Notes: generated from the letters alone by a model not told the origin. A DNA stretch of 64,000 nucleotides from Allotamlana fucoidanivorans (GCF_045788535.1 NZ_CP074074.1:372001-436000), one strand, 5' to 3'; positions 31,638-41,398 are shown, numbered from the stretch's first letter. Numbers and translations are program-made.

Positions 31638-31802
31638 ATGAAAAAGATTATTCCAATTGAAGAAGGCGATTATTATTTAACACCTGAAGGTTACCGCTGT
31701 TTTACAGAAAAATATCATTTAAAACGTGGCTATTGCTGTGAAAGTGGATGCAGACATTGTCCGTATGGTTACAATAAAAAAACAAACAGCATTAATAAGT
31801 AG
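31638..31802 (+). CDS. Small Cys-rich DUF5522-type protein
   Basis: A 54-residue gene, read directly. The product starts MKKIIPIEEGDYYLTPEG, continues with a conserved YHLKRGYCCESGCRHCPYGY core and a short Lys/Asn-rich tail. The CC-x4-C-x2-HC arrangement suggests a metal site. Homologous short proteins in Bacteroidota are called DUF5522. Function unknown. It is divergent from the PLP enzyme gene, 102 bp apart. Confidence 0.8.
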   Translation: MKKIIPIEEGDYYLTPEGYRCFTEKYHLKRGYCCESGCRHCPYGYNKKTNSINK

Positions 31803-31931
31803 TATATGCTTAGGGTTTACCACTGTAATTTGGTACGATTATTGCAGATTTTAAAAGAAAAATTGCACTTAAAATCATCTATATTAAATTTGATTTAAAC
31901 CTATTATTTGAAAATCAAAATAACTATCCCT

Positions 31932-32501
31932 ATGAAAAATTCACTAAAACCTGTTGCTTTTTTGCTTTTAACACTGCTTGTTATGTCTTGTAGTTCTATT
32001 CGCGTTACTGCAGATTATGATACCCAAGCCAATTTTGAAGACTACAGAACGTTTGCCTTTTTTAAAACAGGTATAGACCGCGCTGAAATTAGTGACTTAG
32101 ATAAACGTCGAATTTTAAGAGCCATTGAAGCTGAGCTTTTAAGTAAAGGGTTTACAAAATCTGAAAACCCCGATTTATTGGTGAGTATTTTTACAAAATC
32201 AAGTCAACGTGTTGATGTTTACAATAACGCCTGGGGTTATGGTGCCTGGGGCTGGGGCGGCTGGGGACCTTATGGTGGTTTTTATGGCCCTGGTTGGGGG
32301 TGGGGCTGGAATCAGCCTAGCGTTTCAACAAGCACTGAAGGCCAGTTATTTATAGACCTGCTTGATGCTAAGAAGAAAGAATTGGTATGGCAAGGTATGG
32401 GTACCGGGTACCTAACCAGAAATATGGAAAAGAAAGATGCCCTTATAAAAGAGTTTGTTTCAAAAATTATGGAAAAATATCCGCCCCAATTAAAAAAATA
32501 A
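31932..32501 (+). CDS. DUF4136 lipoprotein
   Basis: Exported lipoprotein of 189 residues from the ATG at 31932. I prefer this over 31908 because it gives a standard signal peptide, MKNSLKPVAFLLLTLLVMSC. The DUF4136 domain starts IRVTADYDTQANFEDYRTFAF and closes with LVWQGMGTGYL and a helical end. An inserted Gly/Trp/Tyr-rich loop (AWGYGAWGWGGWGPYGG) sits at about residues 105-125. Function unknown. It converges on the bestrophin gene with 3 bp between stops. Confidence 0.82.
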   Translation: MKNSLKPVAFLLLTLLVMSCSSIRVTADYDTQANFEDYRTFAFFKTGIDRAEISDLDKRRILRAIEAELLSKGFTKSENPDLLVSIFTKSSQRVDVYNNAWGYGAWGWGGWGPYGGFYGPGWGWGWNQPSVSTSTEGQLFIDLLDAKKKELVWQGMGTGYLTRNMEKKDALIKEFVSKIMEKYPPQLKK

Positions 32502-32504
32502 GAT

Positions 32505-33608
32505 TTACATAATAATATCATTCTGCCAAGTGTAGGGCTTGGGTATATTGGTATCATCTATTAATTGCCTAATATCTATCTCAATACCTCTGCTTAAATC
32601 TGTAATAGGTACATCATTGGGGCCTCCTTCAAAAGGATTTTCGGTATTTTCTCCAATAATTTCCATGGTATGAAAAACCCATGATATTAAAGCACTAAAT
32701 GGTACTGTAAACCAAACAAAATGTTTGGCCATAAACTCTTGCCCTCTATGAATCCAAGAGACTTGGTGTTCATGTTGATTTAACAACTCAAATATTGTGG
32801 TACCAAATGCATCAAATTCCTGCATCATACCATAAGGCAAGAATAGAATAAATACCCATACAAAAATATAATTGAGTGTTGCAAATTGTCTGGGGTAAGG
32901 AAAATTCTTAATCCGCTCACTCTTTCCTTGTAAATCATAAAATTCTACCAGCATATTCATCATTTCCATATGCCTAAAATCTTCAATCAATCCTGCTTCC
33001 ATTAAGTCTTTTAGCCTCCTTGACTGAATACCCAATATTTGAGATGCCTTATTTCCTTTTGCAAAAACCTCTCTAAAATCTGAAGTGTCTAAATAAGGCT
33101 TTATAGCATTTTCTAGAGGGACACTTTCTTCTAAGACCTGATACTTGGAGTCTCGAAACTCCATATTTGAGCGTTGTTGCTTTATATGCATTTCCCATGG
33201 TCTTTCAGCTCTTAGCTGATATCTAAGTGCTGTTAACCAAGCAACATGCCTATGTACAAGCTCTTTTTTTATACTTTGCAAATCCTCATCACTCAAATTA
33301 GAAAATGTATGGTCATTGGTTATAAAATCTTTAACCATAATGGTCCAAGAACGAGAAGCATTAACTATGCCTCCCCAAATTTTCCTTGCCTCCCAGAGTC
33401 TATCATAAGAAGCATTGTTCTTGAATCCAATAATGAAGGCTACGGCAGTACCTAAAACACCGAGTGGTAACCAAGGCGCATGTAACCATTTTAACTGTAA
33501 GACATCATACAAAATCACAGGAATAGCTCCTAGAAAAAGAAATAAAAGAATATGCCGACGCGTCCATTTTAAAACGACACTTATAGGAAAAATTCGTTTC
33601 GTGTACAT
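32505..33608 (-). CDS. Bestrophin-family ion channel
   Basis: Membrane protein of the bestrophin/UPF0187 family (PF01062), pentameric anion or cation channels. The 367 residues start with VVLKWTRRHILLFLFLGAIP. The motif ALSxxx-like region is seen as GTAVAFIIGFKNNASYDRLWEARKIWGGIVN at about 53-84 (conserved N-x-S-Y-x-R-x-W-E). Late helices at about 245-300 and the C-terminal ENPFEGGPNDVP acidic cluster, a calcium-clasp-like region, are conserved. Physiological role in bacteria unclear. Confidence 0.9.
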   Translation of the reverse strand: MYTKRIFPISVVLKWTRRHILLFLFLGAIPVILYDVLQLKWLHAPWLPLGVLGTAVAFIIGFKNNASYDRLWEARKIWGGIVNASRSWTIMVKDFITNDHTFSNLSDEDLQSIKKELVHRHVAWLTALRYQLRAERPWEMHIKQQRSNMEFRDSKYQVLEESVPLENAIKPYLDTSDFREVFAKGNKASQILGIQSRRLKDLMEAGLIEDFRHMEMMNMLVEFYDLQGKSERIKNFPYPRQFATLNYIFVWVFILFLPYGMMQEFDAFGTTIFELLNQHEHQVSWIHRGQEFMAKHFVWFTVPFSALISWVFHTMEIIGENTENPFEGGPNDVPITDLSRGIEIDIRQLIDDTNIPKPYTWQNDIIM

Positions 33609-33731
33609 ATTGTGCTTTTGTTATAAATATATAGAATAACTTTTTAAAACAGCCCTTAAACCACAAATTCTTAATCTAAAGAAACTCTCTGATATTTTGT
33701 ATTTTTACTAGAGTACTTTATAGACTTAATC

Positions 33732-35492
33732 ATGGAAAATCATTTTGAATCAAATGACATTTTAAAGCGATTACCCAAACACTTAAAGCAATATATAAAA
33801 CCTCAGAACTATGCTCATTATTCTGCCATAGATCAAGCGGTTTGGCGCTATGTGATGCGAAAAAATGTTAATTTTTTAAGCAAGGTTGCACATGAATCTT
33901 ATTTAGAAGGTTTAAAGCAAACAGGCATTTCCATTGATGCTATTCCTAACATGTATGGTATGAATAGAATTCTAAAAGATATTGGTTGGGCCGCAGTAGC
34001 TGTTGACGGATTTATTCCTCCCAACGCCTTTATGGAATTTCAAGCTTATAATGTTTTAGTGATTGCCAGCGACATCAGGCAACTTGAACATATTGAATAC
34101 ACACCAGCTCCCGATATTATTCATGAAGGAGCTGGTCATGCGCCCATTATTGCCAATCCTGAATATGCAGAATATTTAAGACGTTTTGGTGAAATTGGAT
34201 GCAAAGCCATTTCATCAGCTAAAGATTACCAACTTTATGAGGCGGTAAGGCATCTATCTATAATTAAGGAAGCTGCAAATACCTCCCCAGAGGCTATTAC
34301 AGTTGCTGAAGCTAAGGTTAAAACCCTTCAGGATAACATGGGAGAACCCAGCGAAATGGCAAGAATTCGAAACTTACATTGGTGGACGGTTGAATATGGT
34401 TTAATTGGTTCTGTTGAAGGTCCTAAAATTTATGGTGCCGGACTTTTGTCTTCTATAGGAGAAAGTGCTTATTGCATGACAAATGAGGTAAAAAAACTTC
34501 CCTATAATATTCAGGCAGCGTATAAGGATTTTGACATTACAAAGCCACAACCACAGCTTTTTGTTACGCCTAATTTTGCTCATCTCAGTCTTATTTTAGA
34601 AGAATTTGCTAACACTATGGCTTTAAGAAAAGGCGGACTTTCAGGAATAAATCAATTAATTACATCAAAAGCTTTAGGCTCTGTTGAGCTGAGTACGGGC
34701 ATACAAATTTCTGGCATCTTCACACATGTTATTCCTTTTGAAGGTAGGCCCATATATGTTCAAACCACAGGAAAAACAGCGCTGGCCTATAGAGAAAAAG
34801 AACTTGTAGGTCATGGTTGTAAAACACACCCTGAAGGTTTTGGTTTTCCAATTGGGAAGTTAAAAGGTATTAATTTGGCTATAGAAGACATGAGTCCCAG
34901 GGATTTGGCTGCTTATGATATATTTGAAGGCAAAACAGTAGCTTTAGAATTTGAAGGCGGTATAACCATTTCTGGAGAAATTATTACGGGTAAACGCAAC
35001 CTACAGGGTAAAATTATTCTCATTAGCTTTAAAAACTGTACGGTAAAATATCATGACACCGTTTTATATCATCCTGATTGGGGGATTTATGACATGGCTG
35101 TTGGTAAAGAAGTAGTATCTGCTTTTTCTGGTCCTGCCGATTTAAACAGTTTTAATCTTATTACACACACACCTTCGTCATCAACCATTCACATAAAAAA
35201 ATCAAACGAGCGCTTAGCATTGGAGGCATTATATCAAAAAGTGCGTGATTATAGAACAAAAAAAAAACCTGATGTATCTGTCACTAAGATTTTAAAAGAA
35301 CTTCAGGCATCGCATCATAAAGATTGGCTCTTAGCTATTGAACTTTACGAATTAGCCTTTCAGCATGAAAACCAACAACTTTGCTCAAACATTATGCATC
35401 ATTTAAATCATGTAAAACAACAGCGTCCTGAAGTTGGTAAATTAATTGATGACGGCCTGCTTATTATTCGTCAAAAATTGTTAAAAAACTAA
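33732..35492 (+). CDS. Aromatic amino acid hydroxylase (phenylalanine 4-monooxygenase-like) with extra C-terminal region
   Basis: Pterin-dependent non-haem iron monooxygenase; the substrate is probably phenylalanine, but tyrosine or tryptophan is possible. The iron ligands align with the family: His131 and His136 in IIHEGAGH and Glu221 in WWTVEYG, followed by KIYGAGLLSSIGES. Between His136 and Glu221 there are 85 residues where human PAH has about 40, so there is an insert around AANTSPEAITVAEAKVK. The protein is 586 residues, about twice a typical bacterial PheH, with a C-terminal half of unknown fold. Its stop codon abuts that of the enoyl-CoA hydratase gene. Confidence 0.88.
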   Translation: MENHFESNDILKRLPKHLKQYIKPQNYAHYSAIDQAVWRYVMRKNVNFLSKVAHESYLEGLKQTGISIDAIPNMYGMNRILKDIGWAAVAVDGFIPPNAFMEFQAYNVLVIASDIRQLEHIEYTPAPDIIHEGAGHAPIIANPEYAEYLRRFGEIGCKAISSAKDYQLYEAVRHLSIIKEAANTSPEAITVAEAKVKTLQDNMGEPSEMARIRNLHWWTVEYGLIGSVEGPKIYGAGLLSSIGESAYCMTNEVKKLPYNIQAAYKDFDITKPQPQLFVTPNFAHLSLILEEFANTMALRKGGLSGINQLITSKALGSVELSTGIQISGIFTHVIPFEGRPIYVQTTGKTALAYREKELVGHGCKTHPEGFGFPIGKLKGINLAIEDMSPRDLAAYDIFEGKTVALEFEGGITISGEIITGKRNLQGKIILISFKNCTVKYHDTVLYHPDWGIYDMAVGKEVVSAFSGPADLNSFNLITHTPSSSTIHIKKSNERLALEALYQKVRDYRTKKKPDVSVTKILKELQASHHKDWLLAIELYELAFQHENQQLCSNIMHHLNHVKQQRPEVGKLIDDGLLIIRQKLLKN

Positions 35493-36242
35493 TTATCGGA
35501 AACGCTTCAAGGTCTTTTTAGTAAACTTGCTTAACACCAAGGTTCCACTAATTTCGGCACGTTCTGTAAGCAAACTATCCCAATGTTCCGTATTTTTCCA
35601 AAAAACGGTTTTCATTTCTTTTAAAGCTTCAGGATTATACCCTGCTAACTTTTCAGCAAGGGCTTTCACGGCTTCATCTAAAGCATTCGTTGTTTCAAAA
35701 ACCTCAGCAAACAACCCTTTTTCTCTAGCAAAACTAGCTGAAAAAAATGTTTCGGCATCTATGGTCATTTGAGACATAGCTGCAACACCAATTTTTCTTG
35801 ACACCGCCGGTTCTATCACAAAGGGCCCTATACCTATACTAAGCTCACTCAACTTAATAGAAGCATATTGATTGGCCAAACAATAATCTGTTGCAGCTGC
35901 CAAACCTACACCACCACCAACTGCTTTTCCTTGTATTCTACCAATAATAATTTTGGGGCAGGTACGCATGGCATTGATCACTTTAGCAAATCCCGAAAAG
36001 AATAACTTGCCGGCCATAGCATCTTCTATAGATATCAACTCATTAAAACTGGCTCCTGCACAAAAGGTTCTATCGCCACCACTCTTTAAAACAATAACTT
36101 TAACCGCGTTATTCGTTCCTGCTTCCGTAATACAAGTTTCTAAGCTTGACAAGATATCACTAGGCATTGAATTTCTATTAGGATGATAAAACTCAATATA
36201 TCCTACGTTGTTTTCAACCGTCATAGTCACATAAGGTTCCAT
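35493..36242 (-). CDS. Enoyl-CoA hydratase/isomerase family protein
   Basis: Crotonase-fold enzyme of 249 residues. CoA/oxyanion-hole features are FCAGASFNELI at about 61-71 and IQGKAVGGGVGLAAATDYCLA at about 103-123. The usual catalytic glutamates of hydratases are not obvious (the GGGVGLA helix is followed by YASIKLSELSIGIGPF), so it may be an isomerase or another crotonase such as a methylglutaconyl-CoA hydratase-like enzyme. It is divergent from the rhodanese gene. Confidence 0.85.
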   Translation of the reverse strand: MEPYVTMTVENNVGYIEFYHPNRNSMPSDILSSLETCITEAGTNNAVKVIVLKSGGDRTFCAGASFNELISIEDAMAGKLFFSGFAKVINAMRTCPKIIIGRIQGKAVGGGVGLAAATDYCLANQYASIKLSELSIGIGPFVIEPAVSRKIGVAAMSQMTIDAETFFSASFAREKGLFAEVFETTNALDEAVKALAEKLAGYNPEALKEMKTVFWKNTEHWDSLLTERAEISGTLVLSKFTKKTLKRFR

Positions 36243-36358
36243 AGCTTTACTTTTTTAAACCATGAATATACATAAAAAAAATGGGCGCACATCCTTTGGT
36301 AACCCATGTTACAAAGAGATAACGATATAATAACTTAATTTGCAAGAAAAATAAAGTT

Positions 36359-36670
36359 ATGGGATTGTTAGATTCACTATTTGGTAAAAAAAATGATAAA
36401 ATAAAAACGTTAAATGCTCAAGGAGCCATCATCATTGATGTGCGTACACCAGGCGAATATCAACAAGGCGCTATTCCTGGTTCTAAAAATATGCCTTTGC
36501 AAACCATTCAATCAAAAATAGCATCGATAAAAAAACTAAATAAACCTGTTATTACCTGTTGTGCCAGTGGGATGCGATCTGCCAGTGCTGCCTCTATTTT
36601 AAAAGCTAACCAAATAGAAGCTATTAATGGTGGTGGTTGGCATAGTTTATATAAAAAACTAGGGATTTAA
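36359..36670 (+). CDS. Single-domain rhodanese-like protein
   Basis: A 103-residue sulfurtransferase-fold protein. IIIDVRTPGEYQQGAIPGSKNMPL at about 25-48 is the standard front half. The active-site loop is CCASGMRSASAA at about 68-79, with Cys69 in the catalytic position. No signal peptide, so it is cytosolic. Its last 12 bases overlap the 3' end of the convergent DUF4230 gene. Confidence 0.92.
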   Translation: MGLLDSLFGKKNDKIKTLNAQGAIIIDVRTPGEYQQGAIPGSKNMPLQTIQSKIASIKKLNKPVITCCASGMRSASAASILKANQIEAINGGGWHSLYKKLGI

Positions 36671-37273
36671 TTGCTGCAAATCATCCATACTATTCAACGA
36701 TGTATCGTGATACTGAAGTGTCCAGCCCAATGAATTAGTGAGTATATAGAATTTAGCTAATTCACTGACCAATCTGTTTTTTGCATTTTGCTTTAAGTTG
36801 GATGCTTCAATTTTTTTATGGAGTGATGCTTTAACAATAGCCTTAATATTGTTATAATCTTTAGCCTCAAAAGGATTTAGAAAATCGGCCTGAACATCAT
36901 AATATTCAAAATCGGGACTAATCTTTACTTCTGCTTCAGGCAGCCTTAAAACATGAAGTGTTTTAGCTTGTTCATCAACACGAAACTCAATTTTGTTTAA
37001 ATCGTAGGCAATGGTTACATCAGCATTAACCACTACCAATGCTTTCTTTTCGGAAGTAAAATAATCACTTAAGATTTCTTTGGAATTTTTATAGTTAAAA
37101 ACCTCACTAAAATGCCCTTCGGTTACAACGAGTTTACCTACGTTGTTAATTTGTTCTAAAATGAGCTCTGAACTTTGCTGAAGCTGGGTTGCTTTTTCCT
37201 TTTTCTCATCACAATACTTAAAAGAAAACAGCACAACCAAAGTTATAAAAACACCAAATAAAATTTTTCGCAT
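36659..37273 (-). CDS. DUF4230 family protein
   Basis: A 204-residue membrane-anchored protein: a single N-terminal helix (ILFGVFITLVVLFSF) with the rest outside the cytoplasm. Family features are LILEQINNVGKLVVTEGHF at about 37-55 and DYFTSEKKALVVVNADVTIAYDL at about 71-93. Members are widespread in Bacteroidota and Firmicutes without known function. Confidence 0.85.
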   Translation of the reverse strand: MRKILFGVFITLVVLFSFKYCDEKKEKATQLQQSSELILEQINNVGKLVVTEGHFSEVFNYKNSKEILSDYFTSEKKALVVVNADVTIAYDLNKIEFRVDEQAKTLHVLRLPEAEVKISPDFEYYDVQADFLNPFEAKDYNNIKAIVKASLHKKIEASNLKQNAKNRLVSELAKFYILTNSLGWTLQYHDTSLNSMDDLQQLNP

Positions 37274-37665
37274 GTACTAATTTAGGAATTATTTTTAAGT
37301 AAAGAAGCTATAGCTAAAAAACAAAAAAACATCAGTTTCCTTCGACATAAGAAGACTAACCAATGTATTTAATAAAATTTAAACTAACACCCCAAAATTA
37401 CAGCTATTCTAGATTAAAAAGTTTAAATCTTTGTTAAGAAATCTTTATACAAAAAAAGCACCTGTTGTTTCTCATTTATCTGAGAATGTCAACAAATGCT
37501 TTTTAATATGAACTGATTAATAGCAAAAACTAAAATAACTTTATTCATATAATTACCATTATTTCATCGATGAAATGTTTTATAAAAAAGATTAAAAGCT
37601 AAAGACTACGCTCAGAAAAACTTAAACCTCTAACGTGTCTAAATTTTGACTAAAAAATATAGGTT
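37274..37665. other. Gene-free region with one structured terminator
   Basis: 392 bp between two minus-strand genes. It contains the hairpin at 37453-37504 and the upstream region of the DUF4230 gene. No open frame looks coding. Confidence 0.5.
37450..37504 (-). terminator. Terminator of the alaS-GSCFA unit
   Basis: A long interrupted hairpin: AAAAAGCA/TGCTTTTT (37453-37460, 37497-37504), TGTTG/CAACA and CTCA/TGAG nested inside. On the minus strand the final arm runs into further T residues. It lies about 160 bp downstream of the GSCFA gene. Confidence 0.65.
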
Positions 37666-38631
37666 TTAAAAACGAATATGTTCATATTGTCTCTGAATTT
37701 TATCTATTTTTTCTTCAAGATTATTCAAAAATTTTTGATGTGATTCTGAAGATGGATGAAACGGTTTATGCCTTAATCCTTTCTGAATGGTATCAACAAG
37801 ACTCATTGTTTTATAAGATGCCTCTGATATCCAGACATCTTTAAAGTGATTCCATATATAATTGATGGCTAATGCAGATGGATGCACCATATCTTCTTGA
37901 TAAAAACGATAGTCTCTCAATTCATCAAGCATAATCTCATAAGATGGAAAATAATTCGCTTTGCATGCATTGTCTTGATTATGATACGCTAAGAACTGAT
38001 GAACAGCCGTCATAAGATGGGCTTTACTTTGTGTGTTTTCCACAAAGCCATCTTTCAAATGTCTAACAGGAGACACCGTAAGCAATATGGTCGCATCTTT
38101 ATTCTCGTCTCTTATTAAACGAGATATATTTTTTAGCGCTTCCACGATGTCTGCAACAGACAAAAGTGTTTTTTCAAAATGTGCTTGAGGCACTTTATGG
38201 CAATTGGCTACTGCCTTTTGAGATGCAACGTGTTTATACACCCAAGCTGTACCCAACGTAATAACAATGTGGGTTGCCTTTGCCAAGTGTTGCTTAGTCA
38301 CCTTTAGCTGTGTGTTTAAATGCTTAACTAAGGCTTCTTTTGTTAAATCACTTAACCTAGAATGTGCATCAAAACAATGCCATTGTTCGTTATAGAAAAA
38401 CACATCGGTATCTGTATAATGTTCATGACGTATGGCGCGTGAAATTACATTTTCTATGGCCAACGGATGGAATAAAATACCAAACGGATTCTGAAAATGT
38501 TTAAACTTAAAATAGTTTAACTGTGCGGCGATATTTTCAGAAAAACAGGAGCCAAACAAAACGATATTAGAATGATAGTCTATAACATTCTCAGACCTTT
38601 TTTCTAATAGTATTTTTGTTTGGAGTTGCAA
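37666..38631 (-). CDS. GSCFA-domain protein
   Basis: A 321-residue protein of the GSCFA family (PF08885), related to SGNH-type hydrolases. The naming motif appears as LFGSCFSENIA at about 26-36, and NPFGILFHPLAIE follows. A late block DYRFYQEDMVHPSALAINYIW at about 237-257 supplies the Asp-x-x-His pair expected in an SGNH fold. It begins 3 bp after the alaS stop on the same strand, a conserved pairing in flavobacteria. Substrate unknown. Confidence 0.88.
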   Translation of the reverse strand: MQLQTKILLEKRSENVIDYHSNIVLFGSCFSENIAAQLNYFKFKHFQNPFGILFHPLAIENVISRAIRHEHYTDTDVFFYNEQWHCFDAHSRLSDLTKEALVKHLNTQLKVTKQHLAKATHIVITLGTAWVYKHVASQKAVANCHKVPQAHFEKTLLSVADIVEALKNISRLIRDENKDATILLTVSPVRHLKDGFVENTQSKAHLMTAVHQFLAYHNQDNACKANYFPSYEIMLDELRDYRFYQEDMVHPSALAINYIWNHFKDVWISEASYKTMSLVDTIQKGLRHKPFHPSSESHQKFLNNLEEKIDKIQRQYEHIRF

Positions 38632-38634
38632 GGG

Positions 38635-41247
38635 TTATAAAATATACTCTTTTGCCTTTACCAGTGCTTCATCAATACCTTCTGGATTTTTACCTCCTGC
38701 GGTAGCAAAAAACGGCTGACCACCGCCACCACCTTGAATATATTTACCAAGCTCTCTTACTACTTGTCCTGCATTTAAACCTTTTTCGGCTACTAACGCT
38801 TTAGAAATATAACAGGATAATAGTGCTTTACCCTTTTGCTCGGTTCCAAAAAGCAAAAATAAATTATCATACTGGCTACCCAACTCAAAAGCGACATCTT
38901 TTAAACCACCTGCTTCTAAATTTAATTTTTTAGCTAAAAATTGAACCCCATTTATCGCTTCTAATTCATTCTTTAAATTTGCCTTTACATTTTTCGCCTT
39001 ATCTTTGAGTAACGCATCAATCTCTTTTTTCAATGCGGTATTTTCTTCTTGTAAATTTTTAATTGCTTTTACAGGCTCCTTGGCATTATTGAGCAGATCT
39101 TTCATTTCAAAAAACAATCGGTTATTTTCAAAATAAAAATCTTTTACAGCATCATTGGTAATAGCTTCAATGCGTCGTATTCCTGCTGCAACGGCTCCTT
39201 CAGAAATAATTTTAAAATGCCAAATATCAGCCGTATTTTTAACGTGTGTTCCACCACAAAGTTCAATAGACTGACCAAATCTAATAGAACGTACGGTATC
39301 TCCATATTTCTCACCAAACAGACTCATAGCTCCATCGGCTATAGCTTCTTCCTTAGGAATATTTCGCTTTTCTTCTAAAGGTAACTTCCCTTCAATTCTT
39401 CGATTTACAAAATTTTCAACCTCACGCAATTCGTCTACTGTTAGTTTTGAAAAATGAGAAAAGTCAAAACGTAAATATTTTGAATGCACAGCACTTCCCT
39501 TTTGCTCCACGTGGGTACCTAGCACTTCCCTTAAAGCCTGATGTAATAAATGTGTTGCGGTGTGATTGCATTCTGTTCTGTGACGTTGTTTAGAATCTAC
39601 AACTGCCTTGAAAGATTCATTAAGATGTTCTGGTAAATTCTTTGTGAAGTGAATAATAACATTATTCTCTTTTTTAGTATCTAGAATATATACTACATCT
39701 CCATGTGTATCTTCTAAATACCCTTTATCTCCTACTTGCCCACCACCCTCAGGATAAAAAGGTGTGGTATTAAAAACCAACTGATACATATCACCATCTT
39801 TTTTTGATGATACTTTTCTGTATCGGGTTATGTTTACGGTGGCTTCGAGTACGTCATAGCCTACAAAAGTTTCTTCTGATGCTTCAGATAAAATAGTCCA
39901 ATCATCAGTAGATATTTCACTTGCCGCTCTAGATCTTGCCTTTTGTTTTTCTAATTCTTGATTAAACGCCTTCTCATCAAGGCTTAAACCTTTTTCCGAT
40001 AAAATTAACGCTGTTAAATCTATAGGAAACCCATAGGTATCATAAAGTTCAAAAGCCTTCTCTCCTGAAACTACATCGCCTGATGTTTCTTCAACAATTT
40101 TATTAAGCAATACTAAACCTTGCTCTAGTGTTCTTAAAAAAGACTGTTCCTCTTCTTTAATAACATTTTCAATTAAATGCTTTTGCGCCTTCAACTCAGG
40201 AAACGCTTTTCCCATTCTATTACTTAGTACACCTACCAACCTGTAAATAAAAGGCTCCTTTTTATCTAAAAATGTAAATCCGTAACGAATAGCACGTCTT
40301 AGTATTCTTCTAATAACATACCCTGCTCCTGTGTTACTTGGCAATTGACCATCGGCTATTGAAAATGCTACGGCTCTCACATGGTCTGCTATAACACGAA
40401 TGGCAATATCAATTTTTTCTTCCTTTTGATAAGTCTTATTGGTTATAGTTTCAATTTCTTTAATGATAGGAGTGAAAACATCTGTATCATAATTAGACTG
40501 CACCCCTTGTAACACCATGCACAGCCTTTCAAATCCCATACCCGTATCAATATGTTTATTGGGCAATACTTCCAGAGAGCCGTTTGCTTTTCTATTATAT
40601 TGCATGAATACCAAATTCCAAATTTCAACAACCTGAGGGTGATCCATATTTACAAGCTCTTTACCTGAAATTTTAGCTTTTTCTGCTGCTGAACGGATAT
40701 CTACATGAATTTCACTACAAGGACCACAAGGCCCTTGGTCTCCCATTTCCCAGAAATTATCTTTTTTATTTCCTGTTAAAATACGGTCTTCAGAAATATA
40801 TTTTTTCCAAATATCAAAAGCCTCGGTATCCATCCCCAAACCATCTTCTTCACTGCCTTCAAAAACCGTTACGTATAATATATCTTTATCAATTCCGTAA
40901 ACCTCGGTTAACAGTTCCCATGCCCAAGCAATAGCTTCTTCTTTAAAATAATCACCAAAACTCCAGTTTCCAAGCATTTCAAATAAGGTATGGTGGTAGG
41001 TATCATAGCCTACTTCCTCTAAATCATTATGCTTTCCAGAAACGCGTAAGCACTTTTGGCTATCTGCAATTCTGTTATTTTTTGGTTTAGCATTTCCTAA
41101 AAAATACTCTTTAAAAGGTGCCATTCCTGAATTGACAAACATCAATGTAGGATCATCTTTTAACACCATGGGAGCAGAGGGTACTATACTGTGCTTCTTT
41201 TCTTCAAAAAAACTTAAAAACTTTGAGCGTACTTCTTGTGACTTCAT
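38635..41247 (-). CDS. alaS: Alanyl-tRNA synthetase
   Basis: Charges tRNA-Ala and edits mischarged products. The class II core starts SQEVRSKFLSFFEEKKH with motif 2 near LFEMLGNWSFGDYF. The editing domain zinc-binding residues are in CNHTATHLLHQAL at about 565-577 (HxxxH) and LCGGTHVKNTADIW at about 665-678. The C-terminal DHHA1 region has the glycine-rich GKYIQGGGGGQPFFATAGGK. 870 residues is a normal length. It is divergent from the M23 peptidase gene. Confidence 0.98.
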   Translation of the reverse strand: MKSQEVRSKFLSFFEEKKHSIVPSAPMVLKDDPTLMFVNSGMAPFKEYFLGNAKPKNNRIADSQKCLRVSGKHNDLEEVGYDTYHHTLFEMLGNWSFGDYFKEEAIAWAWELLTEVYGIDKDILYVTVFEGSEEDGLGMDTEAFDIWKKYISEDRILTGNKKDNFWEMGDQGPCGPCSEIHVDIRSAAEKAKISGKELVNMDHPQVVEIWNLVFMQYNRKANGSLEVLPNKHIDTGMGFERLCMVLQGVQSNYDTDVFTPIIKEIETITNKTYQKEEKIDIAIRVIADHVRAVAFSIADGQLPSNTGAGYVIRRILRRAIRYGFTFLDKKEPFIYRLVGVLSNRMGKAFPELKAQKHLIENVIKEEEQSFLRTLEQGLVLLNKIVEETSGDVVSGEKAFELYDTYGFPIDLTALILSEKGLSLDEKAFNQELEKQKARSRAASEISTDDWTILSEASEETFVGYDVLEATVNITRYRKVSSKKDGDMYQLVFNTTPFYPEGGGQVGDKGYLEDTHGDVVYILDTKKENNVIIHFTKNLPEHLNESFKAVVDSKQRHRTECNHTATHLLHQALREVLGTHVEQKGSAVHSKYLRFDFSHFSKLTVDELREVENFVNRRIEGKLPLEEKRNIPKEEAIADGAMSLFGEKYGDTVRSIRFGQSIELCGGTHVKNTADIWHFKIISEGAVAAGIRRIEAITNDAVKDFYFENNRLFFEMKDLLNNAKEPVKAIKNLQEENTALKKEIDALLKDKAKNVKANLKNELEAINGVQFLAKKLNLEAGGLKDVAFELGSQYDNLFLLFGTEQKGKALLSCYISKALVAEKGLNAGQVVRELGKYIQGGGGGQPFFATAGGKNPEGIDEALVKAKEYIL

Positions 41248-41390
41248 GTAATATTCTTAAAATCTTGCTACTAAATTTTTATTGCAAGTGTAACAATCTT
41301 TATTTTTTTGCTACAAATTTATTGTAAATTTAGAACAGCGTTTACATACAAATCGATTATTATTACAATAAGGGTATAATAATTTTTTTG

Positions 41391-41398
41391 TAGGTTTG
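41391..41398 (+). promoter_or_regulatory. Candidate -7 element of the M23/MerR/LemA operon
   Basis: TAGGTTTG fits TAnnTTTG and lies 66 bases before the M23 ATG. A -33 TTG at the expected spacing is not present, so confidence is limited. Confidence 0.4.
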
